A stretch of DNA of 64,000 nt, from positions 478,567-542,566 of the forward strand of contig JAQFVV010012673.1 in NCBI GenBank assembly GCA_028023455.1. Direction: 5' to 3'. The notes beneath the pieces are model-generated. The model was not told the origin of the DNA. It saw only the letters and a program-made list of their open reading frames with translations, and searched no databases. Below are positions 39,949 through 51,249 of the stretch, in pieces. The translations under genes and the position numbers were made by a program. Every line of letters begins with the position of its first letter. Position 1 is the first letter of the stretch. This stretch comes from Epiperipatus broadwayi (Eukaryota > Onychophora > Udeonychophora > Euonychophora > Peripatidae).

Positions 39949-42900
39949 CATCATTATCATTATCAACAATTATCAATCCACTGCAGGATGAAGGTCTCTC
40001 CAAATTTAATCCATCTTCTCCGATCTTTAGCTTCTCTTCTCCATATCATCCCTGCACACTTTCTTATTTCATCCATCCATCTCACATGTGGTCTCTTTCT
40101 GGGTCTTTTACAATCTCTTGGAATACAATTTAAAATTTCAATTATCCATCTATTATCATCTCTTCTAGCAATATGTCTAGCCCAACTCCACTTCAATCTT
40201 TTAATTTTTTCAATGAGGTCAGTAACACCTGTTTGTTCTCTTACCCATACATTGCGTTTTCGATCTCTTCTTGTTACTCCCAACATACATCTCTCCATAC
40301 TTCTTTGAGTGGTCTGAAGTCTCTGTATTGCTCTTCTATTAAGTGTCCAAGTCTCAGATCCATAAGTAAGAACTGGTAAAACACATTTGTTAAAAACCTT
40401 CCTTTTCAAACACATAGGCATATTTCCTTTTAGTATCAAGTTATTTCTACCACAAGCACTCCAACCAAGTTTAATTCTATGATTAATTTCATCCATTATG
40501 TTTCCATCTGTATTAATAATCTGACCAAGGTATTTGTAACTGTTAACTTCTTCTAATTCATCATAATCAATCTTTATTTTCATATTTTGAGCAAATCGAT
40601 TAAACATTACTTTAGTTTTTTTAACATTTATCTTTAGTCCTACTTTCCTACTTTCATCTGATAACTCCTGCAATATTTCCTGCAGCTCTGAAGCATTATT
40701 TGCAAAAACAACTACATCATCTGCAAAATCTAAATGACTTAAATAATCTCCATTTACTTTCACTCCTTTAGTTTCCCATTTTAATCCACAAAATACTTCT
40801 TGCAGCACTGCTGTAAAAAGTTTTGGAGATATGGAATCACCTTGTCTTACATCTTTCTCAATGTTGACATTCCCAGTATCATTATGTAATCTAATTGTTG
40901 CTGTTGCATTTTTATAAATATTCTTTAAAATATGACAATATCCTGGATCTATACCTTGATGATCCAATGCTTTAATCACTGAAGAAATGTTTATAGAATC
41001 AAATGCCTTTTCATAATCTACAAATCCAAAACATAATGACAACTCATATTCATTTGTCCTTTCTATCACTTCTCTCAATACCTGAATATGATCTACTGTA
41101 CTAAAACCACTTTTAAATCCAGCTTGTTCTCTTGGTTGGTGGAAATCCAATGTTCTCTGTAGACGAGTTGTAATTATCTTGGTAAAAATTTTGTATAAAA
41201 CTGATAAAAGGCTGATAGGTCTGTAATTTCTAATATCTTCTTTATCACTTTTTTTAAATATTAATATTATTACTGCATTCTTCCAATCATCCGGTACATC
41301 TTTATCATTTAGACATTTAGTATATAACTTTGCTAACAAATTTTCTGTTTCGTCACCGCTTCTTTTAGTATATCAATTATAATTCCATTGTTACCTGGAG
41401 CCTTTCCTTTCTTCATACATTTAATTGCATTTCTCACTTCTTCATTTAAAATTCTGGGCAATTCGGAAGATGTAATAGATATAGGAGGTACTTGTTCTTT
41501 ATTACTATATAATTCTTGATAAAAATCTTCTACCAATTTCATGATGTCATCTCTCTTTTTAGTAATAATTCCATCTTCTTTTCTTATTGCAGATATAAAT
41601 TTCCTACCAATACCAAAATGTTGTTTTACATTCTTAAGACTTTTATTTTCTTCTACAGCTTTTCTTGCTAGTTCTCAGTTATACTTTCTTATATCATTTT
41701 CAACTCTTTTCCGCACCATTTTACAAAATTCGAGATATTCAATTTTTTTTAATGCATCATTTTTGTATATCTTCATATTTCTTCTTTTCGTTATAAATTC
41801 TCTAGTCTCAGTAGAAATTTTATTGGTAAATTGCTGCTTTTTTCTACCAGCTATCTTTGTTGCAGTTTTTAAAAGTGTATCAGTTATTTTCCTATTAATT
41901 TCATTCAAATCTGAATCATGTTCAAAATCTATTAATACTTGAAACCTATTTGTAAGTTCTAATTTAAATTCATTAGAATGTTTCTGAAGATTAGGAATAT
42001 CAACTGTAAATATTGTTTTTCTTAACAATTTTTGTCTTTCTAGTTTTACATTAACACGTATCTTGCACCTTACTAATCGATGATCACTTCCTGTGTTAAA
42101 TCTATTAAGAACATTACAATCTTGAAATATGTATTTCCTGTTAGTTAAGATATAATCCAATTCTGCTGTACCTTCATTTGGATGCTTCCATGTCCATTTT
42201 CTTTTAACATTTTTCTCAAAAAAAGAATTCATAATATAAAGTTTTTATTTTTCTGCAAACTCCACAAGTCTATGTCCTCTCTCATTTCTATTACCATAAC
42301 CAAAATTACCTACAGCACTTTCATCTTTCATTTGTTTACCAATTCTAGCATTAAAATCTCCCATAACAATTTTAAAATGTTTACTCTGATCAAAAGCCTT
42401 TTGTACATCCTTATAAAAATCTTCTACTACTTCATCACTATGAAAACTTGTTGGGGCATAAACCTGAATTATCTGCATTTGGTATCTGCTATTAAGTTGT
42501 ATAACTAATCTTGCCACTCTGTCTGATACACCATCCATCTCCACAGTATTATTCTTCCACTTTTTATTTATAATGAATCCTACTTCACTTGTATTTCCAA
42601 TATTTGTGCCTTTGTAATAGAATATATGTACACTTTTTAAATCAATTGTCTCTTCACCTTTTCTTTTAACTTCACAAAGTCCAATAATATCCCATTTAAT
42701 ATAAGAGAGTTCTTCTTCTAATTCTTGCAATCTTCCTTCACTTGAAAGTGATCTGCAGTTGTAAGTACATAAATAAAAAGTCATCATCAAATGGCAGCGT
42801 GAGTCCACAATCAGGGGATTCTTAGCACCTTCCGCCTTCGGCCACCAACCGCTGCCTTGGTTGGTGACTTTACAGCCTCCTGGGAATAAGGGCCATACTT

Positions 42901-43237
42901 TATTTTTTTCTGTCATAATTGTATATATGTATTGGAAAAATATTTATCATTTACACAAACATTCATTCTGCCTTATCAGGCATTGAGAAGAAAGACCATG
43001 GTGTTTCTTGATCTTAAACTCAGAGGTAAAAAACCAATAAACTCACCACGCTGGCTAATGCGTGTTGGTGAGTAGCCTATCCATGTTCATATACCATATG
43101 AATAAACACAGTAATAACAGATGCAATGACAAGAATGTATGGAGTGGACATTAGGAATTTGCCCTGCTCGGTTCCTTTAAGGCCAAGAGGAATCAATGGG
43201 TCTCCTTTCAGTTAATAGCAAACTCCTTTCTGCAGCC
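39949..43237 (-). mobile_element. Full-length RTE-clade LINE, inactivated
   Basis: Bounded by a 12-bp duplication, about 3.29 kb long (the usual RTE size), on the minus strand. It consists of an ~320-bp 5' leader (to 42917), one interrupted frame for endonuclease and reverse transcriptase (42916-39963), and a very short 3' tail of GATAAT/GATGATAAT units. Relics of the same family lie at 6125-6530, 30040-30150 and 60890-61335. Being nearly intact it is the youngest RTE copy in the window. Confidence 0.9.
39963..42916 (-). pseudogene. RTE endonuclease/reverse transcriptase, two stops and one frameshift
   Basis: The N-terminal part (42916-41675) is an APE-type endonuclease: LCTYNCRSLSSEGRLQEL, LCEVKRKGEE, VYAPTS, the catalytic GDFNARIG and a SDHRLVRCKI end. 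The polymerase (41542-39963) has NYRPISLLSVLYKIF, motif A FVDYEKAFDSI, motif B VRQGDSISPKLF and motif C HLDFADDVVVF with all catalytic aspartates. The C-terminus has NRRAIQRLQTTQRSMERCM and RDDNRWIIEILN. Breaks: an in-frame TAA at about 42245, an in-frame TGA at 41675 (probably from TGG) and a one-base frameshift near 41340-41375. Without these it would be one protein of about 980 residues, normal for RTE. It acts by target-primed reverse transcription; this copy cannot. Confidence 0.92.
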
Positions 43238-43249
43238 AGGAGATATTAT
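43238..43249. repeat. Target-site duplication of the RTE element (5' side)
   Basis: Second copy of AGGAGATATTAT; see 39937-39948. Confidence 0.8.
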
Positions 43250-44590
43250 ATATTATTCTTAATCAAAAACAGTATTGAACATGAGAGTGGAAATGCTTAA
43301 TAGATGTTAATATGATAGCAACAAATATTACACAGTATAAGACTCTTATAACATTAACAATATCTATGTTGTGGTGAGGAAATAACTATGCTCGATATTG
43401 GTAATATATTTTAGATTAAAACATTATAGTGGATCTAATAATGAATTAGAAAGCTAAACATGCCTGTGGATATGTACCAAAATATGTTCTAATATTGAAA
43501 TTCTAAGCATAGTGACTAAGGGAAATAGGAACTAGCAAAAACATGAATGAACACCTAATACCATGTGCTGGTAGTGCAGATGAATGAACGAGCTACACTC
43601 TTTCATAGAGGGACAAAATTAATATTAAAGTTCTATAATATCTATTTAAAATTGCCTCAACAACAATATTATTAATAATAAAAGGGATGGAACTATAATA
43701 ATAATAAACATGTGAATAATTTTCTATCCCCTCACATGCATATACAGAAAGCATATAATTCATTCATTTGGTTTAAGATTATATGTATACTGACAAAACC
43801 TTTATTGCGTAATGGTGCCAACACTTCATTTATAAACTATTTAAAATTATAATACACATCCATAGCGTAAGCTTGTGGTTAAAACACCTGTAGAGGTCCC
43901 TACTATCGCATTTTATACGCATATTATCGAGGTAATTGCCTCAGTAAATATTACTACTTTCATTCATAAATACTTCTCATAAGTATACAAAAGGCTGTTA
44001 TACGTAGGGTACAATCATTTATATAATTTTAAATAACCATTTGGAAAACTCTAGAATAATACAATTAACCCATAAAGAAAACATTCAACTGTATATCTTA
44101 CCTATTCCATCTTGTAAATGTTTATACAAAAATATTTATAGTATAATAATTCATAATAATCATAATATATAATCTATGACTATAATAATCCAAAACATAT
44201 AAAAGTATATACACGATAATTATAATACGTTTATTAAGACATTATTTTCCCCCCCTTTTTTATAAGAAAAATGTTTAGTTCTTTTGTTTTTTCTTGAAGA
44301 AATATAGGAACACATACACAGGCTTTAATTAAGATAAAATAGACACATAAATCCATAAATATTTTGAGACAAAATTCACAGTGAAATTTTAGAAATGTAA
44401 AATAACAGAAGCTGATAACAAATTTTTAATGGGAAATTAAAAATAATTATAATAGCAAACACTTTCTTTTCAAACACCTTTTTAAAGGCAATGAAAATCA
44501 GAGAAGCTACGAACAGAATAATAATTCATTTATTTAATATTGCTCTTTATGCGTAGTTTTATTATTATAAGACAATTGCTGTAAACTTAT
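43250..44590. other. AT-rich non-coding stretch
   Basis: No gene, ribozyme core or repeat partner recognised. Confidence 0.5.
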
Positions 44591-44599
44591 ATTTATTTC

Positions 44600-46200
44600 T
44601 TTTCTAAATATAATAAAATGTCTAGGGCTAAATATTACCGAATCTATCCATCATCTTCCATACCACCTAGAATGTTTGCCAACATAAAACTGCATAAAGA
44701 AATCTCTCATCTCAGATTAATGATTGACCTTGGATGCGTCCATTATTGCCAAACTACAAAAACGATCAACCTATGGCTTATAGATTCCGTGGGATTTGGA
44801 AACAACACTGTCAAATCATCATTTGAATTTGTGGAAAGAATAAAAAATGCTAAAATAGATTTAGAATACAAAATGAATGTATGTGATGTCAATGAACTCT
44901 ATGGCTCAATTAACAGAAAAACCTCCATTGTCATCATCAAAGACGAACTAAATAAAAAAAAATTATCCAACAAAACGAATTGGATTTTATAATAGAATTC
45001 TTGAAGTGGCTGGATAACAACATATTGGCTAAATTTGAAAACAAATGGTATATTATAAATGATGGTTGGCCAATGGGATTACCCATGAATGGCATTATGT
45101 CTAGTGTCATCATAAACCATTATAAAAATCAAATTCTTCCAAAACACATCACAACAGAACCAACTCTCATATATAATCGATACATTGACAACATTTTTAT
45201 TGCAACAAAAACTTCCACCATTACCAACATACAAAATGAATTTCATGCCATCTCAGTATTAACCCTCAGTAAAACTGATGAAAATGAACAAGAAATAAAA
45301 TATCTAGACTTGGTGATAAAAAGAGAAAACACATACCTAGATTACAAAATGATTATTAAACCACTGCATATAAGAGGCTATACAAATCCAAAGTATAACA
45401 CCCCCAATACATATAAGTGGGCAAGTAAGGATGCTTTCCTAGTCCATAGTGGATAGGAGAAACAGCATCAATAAATGTATAAAGAAAATGACTAATATAG
45501 GCTCTAAACCCAATACTATCCATCAGAGAATAAAAATATTTTATAAAAAACTAAAAAATAAACAGATTAAAGACAATAAGAAACACTTAACAATTCCTTT
45601 TATACCGAATGTAACTTAGAAAATTGCTAAAAAACTAATGATTTTAAATGCAACTTCAGAATACCTCCCACCACTAACTGACTAATAAATAATTCCAAGA
45701 ATAAAATAGAAAAAGATCAAGCCCCCCAAGTGGTCTGTAAAACAGCATGCCCTCAATTAGACTGCAAAGCATCTTACTATAGTGAGATTCGGGCTAACAA
45801 CAAAACAAGAGTTTACCAACACAGATATGTATATAATAGAGTAAAAAATAAAAATGAAGGAACATTGATCTTCTGGGACCACAAAGCAGCTATGGGCCAC
45901 TTATTTGAACCCAGTTCTGCCCAAATAATTTCCACAGAGAGGAGCGATGCCAAAAGAAAAGTCAAAGAAGCTTATTACATAGCAAATGATCCCAACGCCA
46001 TTAATAGAAGAGAGGCATACTTTGCTATCTCCAAACAATGGACTAATTCATTAAAAATTCAAGCTCATTTGCATATATGTACAACAATTCACAACAGAAT
46101 CTTCATTCTTAAAGCTATAAGTATGGGATTTGAATACTTAATCCCGAAAGCACTAACCTAATATATTAAATCTTAAGTTATAATCTAAACTTAAGTGCAT
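44600..46200 (+). pseudogene. Penelope-like element relic (PLE2)
   Basis: Order on the plus strand: RT1 region PPRMFANIKLHKEISHLRLMI (44670-44735); motif A remnant MNVCDVNELYGSI (44870-44915, first Asp kept); a frameshift near 44985; motif B WPMGLPMNGIMSSV (45068-45110); motif C YNRYIDNIFIAT (45170-45205), where the usual second Asp is Asn; and the thumb IKYLDLVIKRENTYLDYKM. After several stops (45457-45729) comes a GIY-YIG-like domain, VVCKTACPQLDCKASYYSE, with the second hallmark changed to YYS, ending near 46161. It is a second, different Penelope-like lineage from PLE1 and is dead through stops and the frameshift. No hammerhead was found at its 3' end. Confidence 0.87.
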
Positions 46201-46797
46201 GGAGATTTATAATATTTAAACTAATAGCTCATTAACGGAGTTAGACTTCCGATCTAACAATTACTTTGTTAAAACAAAACAAATCAAATCTTATTTTCTA
46301 TTTATACTGTCCAATTTTTATACCTTTCATTCTAGATATAAAATCAATAAATGAAATGAGTCCTAAAAAATATATGTATTAACATTGCAATTAAACAAAA
46401 ATATTTAATAAAGAGATATAAATAGAAGAAACTCGTCAAAAAGAAAAGGCATTATTTTGGCTTGGTAACAAATTATTTTGGAATGAATTAGTAATATTTT
46501 AGTAGACATTAACAAAAACTTTTATAAAAAAAAATTAAAATTGATCTCATAATTATATATATAAAAACACAAAATATTGGAAGAATGGTTATGACAGGAG
46601 GCATTTAATTTTTTTTTAGTTCAACAAAATTTTACTTGAATGATTCACTCCAAAAAAGTACAGAAATTCAATAACAAAATATAAATGTCATCTACGTTAC
46701 AGCAAATAAAAAATGAATAATGTTATAAAAATAAATAATAGAAATAGGTTTTATATAAATTTAATATTGTTTTTATACGATAAACAAATGGCAAAGG
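46201..46797. other. AT-rich non-coding stretch
   Basis: Nothing recognised. Confidence 0.5.
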
Positions 46798-46910
46798 GAT
46801 TCAAGTGTTGGTAGCCGAGAGGTCAGTGCAGCGCCTTGCAAGTAGTTGCTTGCAGACAGTTGTTGCGGTTCGCTTCCCGGCCGATGCTTTGACATATGGG
46901 AAAAAAAAAG
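46798..46910 (+). repeat. tRNA-derived SINE, copy 4
   Basis: Shows TTGGTAGCCGAGAGGTCAGTG (A-box-like), GCGGTTCGCTTCCCGGCC (B-box-like, closest of the four to consensus) and GATGCTTTGACATATGGG before nine A residues, as expected of a reverse-transcribed Pol III RNA. Confidence 0.75.
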
Positions 46911-47574
46911 GAATTCAATTGTGATAGTATCTTTTAATTAATCTCTGTTTAACTTTGTAAACCTTTATCTTTTTAATTTCCATTTTCCCCAGTAGCTCCT
47001 GACGTCTAAATATCTTAGTTAAAACTAATGATTCACAGAAAATCATTTTTAAAATAAAATTTCTACTGCTAAAAATTGAAAAAAGAAAGTTGCTGCTAAA
47101 GAATAGACTCCAATACAACATTACTTTTGGGCATCCGATGGGATATGCGTACAAGAGCTAAAACTTTACCTAATGTATAAAATATAACTGCATTGAAGTG
47201 TAAAATATATTATTAATTTTTCACATATAACACAAGTAAATTGTTTTTAGCATAACTATTATTTAAACACTTTTAAATAATCCAAAATATTTCAAACTTT
47301 TTAAAATGTTGAAATTATCTTAAAATATATTAAAAAAACTGTACTTTTACTAACTAAAGAAAACGAATCGTTTAATTTCTGATCATGTACATTTCAATGG
47401 TTAAAACATAATAATTGAAAAGTGTATTTTATATTTATCATTAAAATAACCTTCAAAAACTGAAAATATATTTAAAGTAAAAACATTAGAAGTAAAAAAG
47501 TGTTTTATCTTCATTAATATAGCATAAAAAGTTCATATGAAATTGTACAATGAGTACTTATGGTTTAAAGCTGT
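46911..47574. other. AT-rich non-coding stretch
   Basis: A 79-codon minus-strand frame (46915-47154) has no family signature. Nothing else seen. Confidence 0.45.
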
Positions 47575-48920
47575 TCTTATTTCATAATTACATCTGCAAT
47601 CTAGGAACAAAAACTATATTAAATTTTACATCCATAGTTGTTAAACTGAACATGTGCAATGTTATATCGTAGAATAATGTGCATATTAGAACAAAAGTCA
47701 TGTTTTGTGTTAATATAGATTGCACATTACAATAATTACAATGTTAATCTAGATTTATTTCATAATTTATTCTGTGAATAAGTTAAAGAAAAATGAAACA
47801 GGTAACAGAATCATAAATTTTTGTATAAACTCTAATACTTTTGAATTGTAAAAATTTCCCAGAAGCAACATTATTTCCTTAAAATTAGATGTCACCTGAA
47901 GAACAAGACAAGTATGTAGATTACATTGTCAAAACATTGTCAACATTCATTAAAAAAAACTTTTTCATTTTTAAAATGCAAATGGTTTGTAGCAAATTAT
48001 AGAATACAGGGAAATTTGACAAATGTCATAAGTACATAAAACTCTTTATACTGTAATGGCCAACTTAAAGATCCAATAGCATGGATAAGATCATCCAACA
48101 GAAGATACCATTAGATTTATAGCCTTAACTATCAACTATGTATTTGAATTTTAAATGTCTTTATATGACAAATGCTCAAACAGTATTTTTTACAGCACCT
48201 TCACACACTAAAATCTCCATATATCAGGAAGAACCCAGATATCCTGTTAATTCCCCACAAACATATGAATTTCTCTTACCTTTTATTCAATTCATAATAA
48301 AAATACATTAAGTGGTATGTATGAAAATGAGATGATAAAACAATACATTGATTGCAAAATAAATAAACATTTTATTACAACTAATATTAATTAAAATCTG
48401 CAGTCTATCATGGATTATATAATAACATTTATCTGTAAACAGTTCATTTTAAACATAAATATATCAAACATATGTGTATAAAACATCACATTATAACTCA
48501 ATCATATAATATTTATAAATATAATAACATGACATGATTTCTGATCAACAGCTTAACAATTTTTACTCACATATATATGTTTATGCTCTCCATTCATCAT
48601 TTCAAAAAAAATAATTAGATAATTAAAAGTTAATAATATTGAAGTAATTAATTTATTTCGTATTTAACTATAATTTTTTCTTATTTGATTATAAGTTGTT
48701 GTTTTTTCACAATTGTTTAAAATGAGTAGGAATTATCTCTATTACATGAAGCTTACTTTTTGATGTTTAAGAAAAGATTTTGTTGACATCTGAATCTAAT
48801 TTGATGTTCAGCCTCAATAATATCACTTGTATTTTACTATAATAGCCAAGACTGCATACTTAACTGATTATTTTGTAAGTGTATTCCATTTGATAATGAG
48901 AGTGGTATTTATATAAATAT
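47575..48920 (+). repeat. Long dispersed repeat, copy 1
   Basis: Aligns in the same orientation with 54810-55600. Landmarks: AACATGTGCAATG, TAGTCTAGATTTATTTCA-like, GACAAATGTC, AAGATCATCCA and AATGAGTA...AATTATCTC. The copy here is longer because of ~500 bases at about 48190-48720 absent from the other. No protein frame, so probably a non-autonomous mobile element or the untranslated part of one. Confidence 0.6.
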
Positions 48921-49115
48921 TTAAACTTTATTGTATTAATAATATCAATCTCTGAAGTCAAGTTGCAATCTTTAGTGTCTATATAAATTAGGCCATTAAT
49001 AAAGATAGGATACCACCTTCATTGTTAAAAGGAGGTTGCCTTGACAACAGTTTGAAATTGTTGATTGTTATTGGTAGTGGGATTGTCTAAGTGTTGACTA
49101 GGCTTTTAATGATAT
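48895..49115 (+). repeat. Dispersed repeat DR, copy 3
   Basis: Same-strand match to 1885-2095, including CAAGTTGCAATCT, GGTTGCCTTGACAACAG and GGGATTGTCTAAGTGTTGACT. Confidence 0.68.
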
Positions 49116-49860
49116 TTGTTATTCAATAAATATAATAATAATAAAAAATAATGAATATAACAATGATTAACTATTATACACAGTCTTACAATTCACAGCA
49201 AGTACTTTCAGTTAATTACTTAACCCTCTTCAACTGCTGTTTAATTTAAAAAATATACAGAAGCAAATGTCATGAACTCAAACCACAGGATTCCCAAATT
49301 TTAATGAAAGCAGCTTGTTGATTAATGAAATACATTTTATTTCTATTTATAAAAATTGTCTTTTTATTGTTTTTATTTTTATGGTTTCTCTCTAATCTTA
49401 ACACTTTCAAGATCAAACTTAAGTTTATATTTGCATGTCTTTTCATGATCCAAGAAAACTAAAGCAGTTATTAAATCATTATTATTTTTACTTTAAACAC
49501 GCATGTATAATGATTAATCCTCCTTTAATATTTTCTCTATACTGCATCTCAATTCACCTATATATGATAACATTCCACAAAAAATTTGATAAACCACTTT
49601 TTTTTTCTTGACTGGTGTGACACATTTATAATGATTCCCTAACTTACTAACATTATTTGGAGCACAAAATGAAACATTGTCTATATCCTTATACATATTT
49701 TTAAAAAAATTTCACTCTGAGAATTAGATCACATGACCTAATTCTCTTAAGTTTGTAAGATATAAACAATGAGCATTGCCAATTGTTGCACAAGCTTTGT
49801 GATAAATGCTTAGCCAGAGAAAGCATATAAAATATCTCTGTCAGGAACCCCCCCCCCCAA

Positions 49861-49902
49861 CTCTCTGACCATGATTTCATGTTTGGCACTCCTCAGAGAG
49901 GT
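49861..49902 (-). ncRNA. Hammerhead with intact core (R6, left)
   Basis: Minus strand: CTCT / CTGAGGA (49890-49896) / GTG...CAT helix II (3 bp, one G-U) / GAAA / TC-AT-GG-TC with a cleavable C / AGAG. All invariant core bases are present, but helices I and II are short, so activity is uncertain. Confidence 0.65.
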
Positions 49903-49943
49903 GCTAGGGTAGCTTCAGACAGTATCTGAAGCTATGCTAGCAC

Positions 49944-49984
49944 CTCTCTAAGAAGTGCCAAAGCATGAAACCATGGTCAGAGGT
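49944..49984 (+). ncRNA. Degraded hammerhead (R6, right)
   Basis: Better stems than its partner (helix I CCTCT/AGAGG, helix II GTGC/GCAT with a CAAA loop, helix III ACC/GGT), but the core is CTAAGAA (G5 and G8 changed to A), so inactive. Confidence 0.65.
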
Positions 49985-50564
49985 TTGTCCTGACAGAGAT
50001 ATTTTAAATGCACTCTCTGGCTAAGCATTTATCATAAATCTTGATGAGCAATGGCAATGCTCATTGTTTATATGTAATAGAAATTCATTTTTTATTATTA
50101 ATATTCATTTATTTTACATTATTATATTTCTTTTTAAATTGACATAAAGTATTATTAATTTGTTCAATCTTATAACCATCTTCAAGTAATTCCTTTGAAA
50201 ATGTTTCAATATTTTTGTAATTTTCACTTTTATAACAACATAATTATAAAATTAAAAAATCTAAAACTTGTCACCTTAGGCATAATTGGTACTTTTGATT
50301 TACATTGTATATGTCCTCCTTTTTGCAATGATTTCATCACTAATTTATAACTTAAAACATTATTATCTTTTGCAATATATAAATCCAAATATTTAATATT
50401 CTTCTTCTGTTCTTTTTCAACAATCTACTTCAAGCCATCCAAATTATTTAATTCGTTTTAAGTCACTTTATAATATTGGTTTGTCCACAAACAAAAACAT
50501 CACCAACACATTGTTTTCCTGAAGGTTTGTGATGATGGTGTTCTAGCTGTATTTTTATATTGGA

Positions 50565-50900
50565 CTATTTCCATAATCACATGATCACTATCTCATACTA
50601 GCACATAATTGTTATTAAATAATTCAAAACAAAGCAAAACTCTCCACTTAGTAGTGACATCTTGTGCTAACAAGAGTAATCAATGGATTCCAGAAGGCTT
50701 GTGCATAAAATCCCTATCTAGTGCCTACTCATCCAATATCCCCAGACAAGTTTCTGGCTTGTGGCCTTCATCAGTGAGGAGCCTTGGATCTGAGAGCACT
50801 GCACCTAGATCTTAGGATCTAATGCAACCCTCCAGCATCCATTGATTGCTCTTGTTAGCACAAGATGACACTACTATATGGAGAGTTTTGCTATTTGCAT
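50565..50900 (-). repeat. Hammerhead element with terminal inverted repeats, inside PLE3 (R7)
   Basis: Inverted arms 50633-50687 and 50838-50893 share GCAAAACTCTCC, TTGTGCTAACAAGAG and AATCAATGGA or their complements. The central part carries the ribozyme on the minus strand. Left-hand sequence from 50565 (ATCACATGATCAC) matches the outer flank of R5. So the element looks like a foldback but belongs to the ~444-bp retrozyme-like family. Confidence 0.78.
50728..50794 (-). ncRNA. Hammerhead ribozyme with intact core (R7)
   Basis: Minus strand: helix I ATCCAA/TTGGAT and TCCTCA/TGGGGA (one G-U) around a GGC/TA internal loop. The core is CTGATGA, helix II GGC/GCC with a CACAA loop, then GAAAC-TT-GTC. 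Predicted cleavage is between 50745 and 50744. The closing pair of helix II (10.1/11.1) is A-A instead of the usual G-C, which may slow it. It is the best-preserved core of this family in the window. Confidence 0.82.
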
Positions 50901-51249
50901 AATCTAATATGTGTGTTGAATGTCTTTAGAAAAGTTTAATTTTATCTAAATATTCCAAATATATTCAACTGTTAGTATTATCACACCAAACAGATTAGTA
51001 TATGCACCAACTGTTAGTAATATGACAGCAAACAGATTAGTATATGCACCAACTGTTAATAATATCACAGCAAACAGGTTAGTATATGCAACAATTGTTA
51101 GTGTATATACTAACCTGTTTGTTGTGATCTTACTAACAGTTGGTGCATATACTAACCTGTTTGCTGTGATATTACTAAAAGTTGAATGCATTTGGAATAT
51201 TTAAATAAAATTAAACTTTTCTAAAGACATTCAACACACATATTAGATG
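50899..51249. repeat. Terminal-inverted-repeat element with inverted internal repeats
   Basis: Ends 50903-50970 and 51180-51247 are ~68-bp inverted repeats (AATCTAATATGTGTGTTGAA and its complement). Between them a ~42-45-bp unit (GTTAGTAATATSACAGCAAAC...GTATATGCACCAACT) occurs about three times in one direction and about twice in the other. No protein frame. It could be a MITE-like element or a foldback; it contains no hammerhead core. Confidence 0.72.

Larger units (their letters stand above)
49761..50072. repeat. Inverted pair of hammerhead repeats inside PLE3 (R6)
   Basis: Arms 49761-49919 and 49923-50072 are inverted copies (TATAAACAATGAGCATTGCC at one end, its complement at the other). 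They meet at CTTCAGAC/AGTATCTGAAG with almost no spacer. Each arm has a hammerhead followed by GACAGAGATATTTTA-like sequence and a TTTATCATAAAT motif; the 407-bp array has TTTATCATAAAT downstream of its ribozyme too. The ribozyme 3' sides point outward. Confidence 0.75.

Noticed and set aside
39988-40379. Plus-strand frames over the RTE element
   Set aside because: Shadows of the minus-strand reverse transcriptase, which has clear motifs.
46798-46910. Functional tRNA gene
   Set aside because: No cloverleaf with a proper anticodon arm and acceptor stem can be drawn; repeated copies with A-rich tails indicate a SINE.
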